From the NCBI RefSeq assembly GCF_019393635.1, contig NC_057866.1:7427723-7491722 (forward strand): a DNA stretch of 64,000 bases, given 5' to 3'. Position numbers and translations under genes: made by a program. Origin of the DNA: Dromiciops gliroides (taxonomy: Eukaryota > Chordata > Mammalia > Microbiotheria > Microbiotheriidae). The notes beneath the pieces were generated by a model that saw only the letters and a program-made list of their open reading frames with translations, searched no databases and was not told where the DNA came from. Shown here piece after piece: positions 62,260 to 64,000 of this stretch (positions are counted from its first letter, which is position 1; each line of letters starts with the position of its first letter).

Positions 62260-62765
62260 TACTTTGGTTTCATTATTACAGACTTTCATTATTCTATCAG
62301 TGTGCCTCACACAGGGAGGATTATTAAAATAATCACTCCATTTGGCAACATGGTTCCATTGTTAGGAATAGACCCCGATGGTGTTATCAAAAGCAAAAGA
62401 ACGAAAAAACTCAACTCCTGACCCCAAATTGTAAAAGTAGCATTATATGTAATTGCAGAACCCCCCCCCCCAATTTGGAAGCACCCCCCCCAAAAAAAAA
62501 CCAAAACCAAACCAAAACCAACCAAACAAACAAAAAACCCTAACCGCAAACCAAGCTTGGAAGCAACCGAAATGTCCGACAATAAGTGAGCGGTTGGATC
62601 CATTTGGGCGTATTGTTGTAAGGAAGTACTATAATGCAATTAAGACCAGCTGATCTGAGGAATAGCAAGACGTCTGGAAAGACCTTTATGAAAGAAATAT
62701 TTGTATTCTTCGGATGGAACGTACACTGATTATATCCATATGAGAGAAAATAAATGGGGAGGGAG
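62260..62765 (+). mobile_element. Probable LINE-1 3' UTR remnant
   Basis: AACCGAAATGTCCGACAATA and GTACTATAATGCAATTAAGA, GGAAAGACCTTTATGAAAG follow the L1 3' order, strongly diverged; C- and A-runs at 62461-62510. Confidence 0.6.
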
Positions 62766-62769
62766 AAAA

Positions 62770-63225
62770 TCAGCATAGTACCTACTATGTGCCAGGCACT
62801 GTGCTAACTGCTTTACAAATATTCTCTCATTTGATTCTCAGCACAACCTTGGGATGTCGGGACTGTCATGATCCCCACTTCACAGAGCGAGCAAACCTGA
62901 GGTTCGACAAACATCATGAACTGATCTGAGCTGGCCCCAGAGGGGCGCGCTGCAGGCATGGTGATCCCACAGTAGGTATCGAAAGAGAAGATTTGAACCT
63001 GAGCTCTTTTCTAGGTGAGCGCCTCGCCCAGCCCGCCTCTCCAGGGCACCTTTTTGTCTATGCAGCTTCTAAGCCTGCCATTAGTGCTGTTGAATGAAGC
63101 CACTGGCTCGGAGGACCGGGGTTGGAATCCCACAGGTGCCTGCGTGGCTTGGGGGCAATCGATTAACCCTCTCTGCTGCCTCAGTTTTCCCCATCTGTCA
63201 AACGAGGGTGGCTGGATGGTCCTAA
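62770..63225. mobile_element. MIR fragments on both strands
   Basis: Reversed MIR at 62775-62915 (CTACTATGTGCCAGGCACTG, ATGATCCCCACTTCACAGAG); forward MIR at 63085-63215 (GGGGTTGGAATCCCACAGGT, TCAGTTTTCCCCATCTGTCA). Confidence 0.8.
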
Positions 63226-63239
63226 GCGGACTTCCGCGA

Positions 63240-63533
63240 GGGTGATGACGCGGCAGCTCCTCCGGGACAGGCGGTTGCCCCCTTCTCCCCAGTTTTGGGG
63301 ATCCAGGCCGGAGTCAGGGTGGAGACAAGGACCCCGCGTTGGTTCCTGGTTCCTGGTTCCCGGACCCGCCCCGGCCTTGCCCCCGCCTCCTGCCCAGGGC
63401 TGTCTGGGCTGGAGGGCGGAGTCCCCGGGCAGCCCCCTGAGAGAGCGCGGGCCGGGCCGTGGGCACATCGCCCTCTGGTGAAGCCACTTACTGTGTGCGG
63501 ACAGCGGCAGTCCCCAGCCCTCTCTTCTCAGCC
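63240..63533 (+). promoter_or_regulatory. UNC93B1: GC-rich UNC93B1 promoter/5' UTR region
   Basis: The 300 bases before the UNC93B1 ATG are CpG-rich and repeat-free, unlike the 23 kb to the left. No TATA box stands out. The cap site is not visible. Confidence 0.55.
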
Positions 63534-63637
63534 ATGGAGGCCGAGCCCGCGCTGTACCCCGTGGCTGGAGCCTCCGGCTTCTCCGCGGACGAGCCCGGAG
63601 CTGCGCTTCCCGACGGGGTCCTTCCGGACGGGCCGAG
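63534..63637 (+). CDS. UNC93B1: UNC93B1, first coding exon (partial gene)
   Basis: UNC93B1 is a multipass ER protein that escorts nucleic-acid-sensing Toll-like receptors (TLR3, 7, 9) to endolysosomes. Only its cytosolic N-terminus is here: MEAEPALYPVAGASGFSADE, then PGAALPDGVLPDGPR, 34 codons plus two bases, ending CCGAG before a GTACTG donor. Human starts MEAEPPLYPMAGAAGPQGDE. No exon for the following PNYNEEEEE region is seen before the window ends. Head-to-head orientation with ALDH3B1 matches human 11q13.2. The open frame extends 25 codons upstream of this ATG but without homology, and TCTCTTCTCAG just before the ATG could be an acceptor, so a non-coding leader exon is possible. Confidence 0.88.
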
Positions 63638-64000
63638 GTACTGGGGGCAGCCTGTGCCCAAGCGGGGGTCCCAGCCGTGGGAGGAGAGGAGAAGTGCCGG
63701 GGGCTGGGAATAGAGCGCTGCCTTGCGGGGCTCGGGGCCGCTCCATCTCTCCTGCTGACCGCTTGGGTCACTTGGGGCGAGCCCCGTCCCCTGGCTGGGC
63801 TTCAGCTTCCCCGTCTGTAAATGGAAGGGTGGGCTTCAGTTCTCTTCCTGATCTATAGCTTTTGCTCGGGGCACCTGGCGGCCGTGATGGAGAGGGGCAC
63901 TGGGCAGGAGGAAGGGGAAGCCTCCCTCGACCATCTTGGGGAGCCCCAACTAAGGTCCTGGAGTCTGTCCTGGGCTAGGTGGAGGCAGGGAGCTGGGAGG

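Noticed and set aside
63459-63533. N-terminal extension of UNC93B1 (25 codons upstream of the chosen ATG)
   Set aside because: No similarity to UNC93B1 and a conserved MEAEP start lies downstream.

Overview
The window is marsupial nuclear DNA. It is dense in near-identical tRNA-derived SINEs of the marsupial WSINE/WALLSI type, SINEs with an RTE-type tail, marsupial-type LINE-1 3' ends, CR1/L2/L3 LINE debris and MIR/Mar1 CORE-SINEs. The abundance of the WSINE-type element points to an Australian-lineage marsupial, but the species cannot be fixed from this sequence. Genes are intron-rich and all inferred introns have GT-AG ends.

Four protein-coding genes are recognisable by exon translations that match their mammalian orthologues and by splice phases that join without error. 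TCIRG1 (V-ATPase a3) lies on the minus strand at 1.3-6.3 kb; its first eight coding exons (343 codons) are present and the membrane-domain exons lie beyond base 1. NDUFS8 (complex I TYKY subunit) is complete on the minus strand at 19.6-22.4 kb (six coding exons, 213 aa). ALDH3B1 is complete on the minus strand at 25.5-40.4 kb (nine coding exons, 469 aa). UNC93B1 begins on the plus strand at 63.5 kb, with only the first coding exon in the window. The order and relative orientations match human 11q13.2 (UNC93B1, ALDH3B1, NDUFS8, TCIRG1), read in reverse. The genes are functionally unrelated: lysosomal/osteoclast proton pumping, mitochondrial respiration, membrane aldehyde detoxification and endosomal Toll-like-receptor trafficking.

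Layout: 1-6.3 kb TCIRG1, with a 32-bp minisatellite in one intron; 6.3-12.7 kb its first intron and a GC-rich candidate promoter/exon 1; 12.7-19.5 kb intergenic, with a SINE-split LINE-1; 19.5-23.6 kb NDUFS8 and its CCAAT-rich promoter; 25.2-40.4 kb ALDH3B1, with introns full of repeats; 40.4-63.2 kb a repeat-rich stretch with no recognisable coding gene, which must hold the 5' non-coding part of ALDH3B1; 63.2-64 kb the UNC93B1 GC-rich start. A TATA- and polyA-bearing solo-LTR-like fossil sits about 1.5-2.3 kb upstream of UNC93B1.

I found no novel gene system. The items most worth a second look are an unusual Arg at residue 32 of TCIRG1, a reduced ALDH3B1 lipidation tail, the TCIRG1 intronic minisatellite, the NDUFS8 start codon abutting a splice acceptor, and the LTR-like element near UNC93B1. 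Repeat-family names come from recognition of consensus-like sequence, not from a database search, and repeat boundaries are approximate.
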